DNA from: Streptomyces durocortorensis
GTDB taxonomy: Bacteria > Actinomycetota > Actinomycetes > Streptomycetales > Streptomycetaceae
Length of the DNA: 64,000 bases
Reading direction: 5' to 3'
NCBI RefSeq assembly: GCF_031760065.1
Contig: NZ_CP134500.1
Span: forward strand, 5,022,001-5,086,000
Shown here: piece after piece, positions 62,544 to 64,000 of the stretch
Layout: the number at the start of each line of letters is the position of its first letter
Numbering within the stretch: the stretch's first letter is position 1
The notes under the pieces: model-generated
Seen by the model: the letters and a program-made list of their open reading frames with translations, nothing else
Told to the model about the DNA's origin: nothing
Database searches by the model: none
Made by a program: the position numbers and the translations under genes

Positions 62544-63638
62544 GTGTCCGCAGTCTCCTCCCGCCTCCCGGCATTCCCCTGGGACAAGCTCGCGCCGTAC
62601 AAGTCGACGGCGCAGGCCCACCCCGACGGTCTGGTGGACCTGTCCGTCGGCACCCCGGTGGACCCGGTTCCCGAGCTGATCCAGCAGGCGCTCGTCGCCG
62701 CGTCGGACAGCCCCGGCTATCCGACGGTCTGGGGCACCGAGGCCCTGCGTGACGCGCTCACCGGCTGGGTGGAGCGCCGCCTCGGGGCGGTCGGGGTGAC
62801 CCACGCGAACGTGCTGCCGGTCGTCGGCTCCAAGGAGCTGGTGGCCTGGCTGCCGACGCAGCTCGGCCTCGGCGCGGGAGACCGGGTCGCCTACCCGCGG
62901 CTCGCCTACCCGACGTACGAGGTCGGCGCCCGGCTCTGCGGTGCCGAGCCCGTCGTCTACGACGACCCGACCGAGCTGGACCCGGCGGGGCTGAAGCTGC
63001 TCTGGCTCAACTCGCCCTCCAACCCGACCGGGCGGGTGCTGGCCAAGGATGAGCTGACCCGGATCGTCGCCTGGGCGCGCGAGCACGGCGTACTGGTCTT
63101 CAGCGACGAGTGCTACCTGGAGCTGGGCTGGGACGCCGAGCCGGTCTCGGTGCTCCACCCGGACGTCTGCGGCGGTGACTGCACGGGACTGGTCGCCGTC
63201 CACTCCCTCTCCAAGCGCTCCAACCTCGCCGGATACCGGGCCGCGTTCATCGCGGGCGACGCGGCCGTCCTCGGTGAGCTGCTGCTGATCCGCAAGCACG
63301 GCGGGATGATGACTCCCGCCCCCGTCCAGGCCGCCACCGTCGCCGCCCTCGGCGACGACGTGCACGTGGCCGAGCAGCGCGCCCGCTACGCGGACCGCCG
63401 CCTCGCCCTGCGGGCCGCCCTGGAGGAGCACGGCTTCCGGATCGAGCACAGCGAGGCGAGCCTCTACCTGTGGGCCACCCGCGACGAGCCGTGCTGGCAG
63501 ACCGTGGCGTACCTCGCGGAGCTGGGCATCCTGGTGGCGCCCGGGGACTTCTACGGGCCGGCGGGCGAGAACTTCGTCCGGGTGGCCTTCACGGCGACCG
63601 ACGAGCGGGTGGCGGCGGCGGTCAAGCGGCTGTCCTGA
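62544..63638 (+). CDS. dapC: succinyldiaminopimelate aminotransferase
   Basis: 364 residues, class I/II fold-type I PLP enzyme. The PLP lysine is Lys224 in SLSKRSNLAGYR; LNSPSNPTGR and VFSDECYLELGW hold the cofactor-binding Asn and Asp/Tyr; FVRVAFTAT carries the carboxylate-binding Arg. It transfers an amino group from glutamate in the succinylase branch of lysine/diaminopimelate synthesis, providing a wall precursor. GTG start chosen to give the family start SRLPAFPWDKLAPYK; the upstream frame is open but not conserved-looking. Confidence 0.9.
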   Translation: MSAVSSRLPAFPWDKLAPYKSTAQAHPDGLVDLSVGTPVDPVPELIQQALVAASDSPGYPTVWGTEALRDALTGWVERRLGAVGVTHANVLPVVGSKELVAWLPTQLGLGAGDRVAYPRLAYPTYEVGARLCGAEPVVYDDPTELDPAGLKLLWLNSPSNPTGRVLAKDELTRIVAWAREHGVLVFSDECYLELGWDAEPVSVLHPDVCGGDCTGLVAVHSLSKRSNLAGYRAAFIAGDAAVLGELLLIRKHGGMMTPAPVQAATVAALGDDVHVAEQRARYADRRLALRAALEEHGFRIEHSEASLYLWATRDEPCWQTVAYLAELGILVAPGDFYGPAGENFVRVAFTATDERVAAAVKRLS

Positions 63639-63662
63639 CGCACCTGGACGTACCTACGCGTA

Positions 63663-63706
63663 CGCGGGAGGGCCTGAGGGGTGCGCACTCCTCAGGCCCT
63701 CCCGCG
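63663..63706. terminator. bidirectional terminator between dapC and the GGLPT-repeat gene
   Basis: A perfect 17-bp stem (CGCGGGAGGGCCTGAGG and its complement) with a 10-nt loop, lying between two convergent genes. Confidence 0.85.
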
Positions 63707-63724
63707 CGTTCACGGAGTGGTGAA

Positions 63725-64000
63725 TCAGCCGACCGGCAGACCGCCCGTCAGGCCGTTGGTGGGCAGGCCGCCGCCGAGGGCGTCGGTGGGCAGGCCGCCC
63801 TTGGTGACGGCGTCGGTGGGCAGACCGCCACCCAGAGCGTCGGTGGGCAGGCCACCCCCGGCGGCGTCGGTCACACCGCCGACGGCCTCGCCCGCGTTGC
63901 CCGCGGCCTGGCCCGCGGTCTCCTGGGCCGCGGGGGCGGCGACCCTGGCGGTCTTGCCCGCGGTCTGGCCCGCGGCCGGCAGGGCGGTGCCGACGAGACG
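63725..64000 (-). CDS. 3' part of a gene encoding C-terminal GGLPT repeats
   Basis: Open to the right edge on the minus strand (92 codons including the stop). The protein end reads ALPAAGQTAGKTARVAAPAA and similar Ala-rich sequence, then GGGLPTDALG, GGLPTDAVTK, GGLPTDALG, GGLPTNGLT and GGLPVG. Such Leu-Pro-Thr-Gly-like repeats end some Streptomyces secreted or ATP-binding proteins, but the start and any main domain lie outside the window. It is not an LPXTG sorting signal, as no hydrophobic helix follows. Confidence 0.65.
   Translation of the reverse strand, partial: RLVGTALPAAGQTAGKTARVAAPAAQETAGQAAGNAGEAVGGVTDAAGGGLPTDALGGGLPTDAVTKGGLPTDALGGGLPTNGLTGGLPVG

Noticed and set aside
63725..64000. 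LPXTG sortase signal in the GGLPT repeats
   Set aside because: The repeats read GGLPTD/N, and no hydrophobic segment or basic tail follows before the stop codon.

Overview
The window is chromosomal DNA of a Streptomyces, most likely from the S. griseus side of the genus. The evidence is very high GC with strong third-position GC bias, GTG starts preceded by GGAGG-type ribosome sites, a mycothiol gene (mshB), two tandem BldK-type oligopeptide importers beside typA, and a complete SapB/AmfS-type class III lanthipeptide cluster whose precursor closely resembles S. griseus AmfS as I remember it. No rRNA, tRNA, CRISPR array, integrase or intact insertion sequence was seen.

Layout. 0-5 kb: 3' end of an acyl-CoA synthetase-like gene, a DoxX-like membrane protein, a secreted GH65 hydrolase and a threonine synthase. 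5-9.4 kb: a secreted subtilisin with a P-domain, a GntR/UTRA regulator, a small SPOR-like protein, a Nudix hydrolase and an anti-sigma-type ATPase. 9.5-18.4 kb: a PAS-PAS-GAF-PP2C-ATPase phosphatase, a PspA/TPM-domain pair, and a GtrB-GtrA fusion followed by a DUF6056 membrane protein. 18.4-24.3 kb: a patchy region with small orphan genes and decayed fragments (VOC, TetR). 24.3-29.1 kb: an orphan solute-binding lipoprotein with a long Lys/Glu-rich insertion, then typA. 29.7-41.5 kb: two complete five-gene Opp/Dpp operons in the same order (binding protein, two permeases, two ATPases). 41.7-52.5 kb: housekeeping and envelope genes (S9 peptidase, mshB, a YoaR-type wall protein, DUF4265, an MFS transporter with a divergent ArsR-like regulator). 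52.6-59.8 kb: the lanthipeptide cluster ramC-ramS-ramA-ramB with convergent ramR. 59.8-64 kb: SirB1-like protein, GNAT acetyltransferase, ferredoxin fdxA, dapC, and the 3' part of a gene encoding GGLPT repeats.

How it fits together. The lanthipeptide cluster makes and exports a surfactant-like peptide for aerial growth: RamC modifies RamS, RamA/RamB export it, and RamR activates the operon. The two peptide importers about 11 kb away are of the family that BldK belongs to, which imports a peptide signal needed for aerial growth. The most striking regulatory observation is that ramR carries two in-frame TTA leucine codons (codons 138 and 145), so its translation should depend on the bldA tRNA. 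The second of these codons lies exactly opposite the TAA stop of the convergent, overlapping ramB reading frame. Other recurring signals are hairpins placed between the binding-protein gene and the first permease gene in both import operons, and a shared bipartite promoter-like motif in front of the GntR and SPOR genes.
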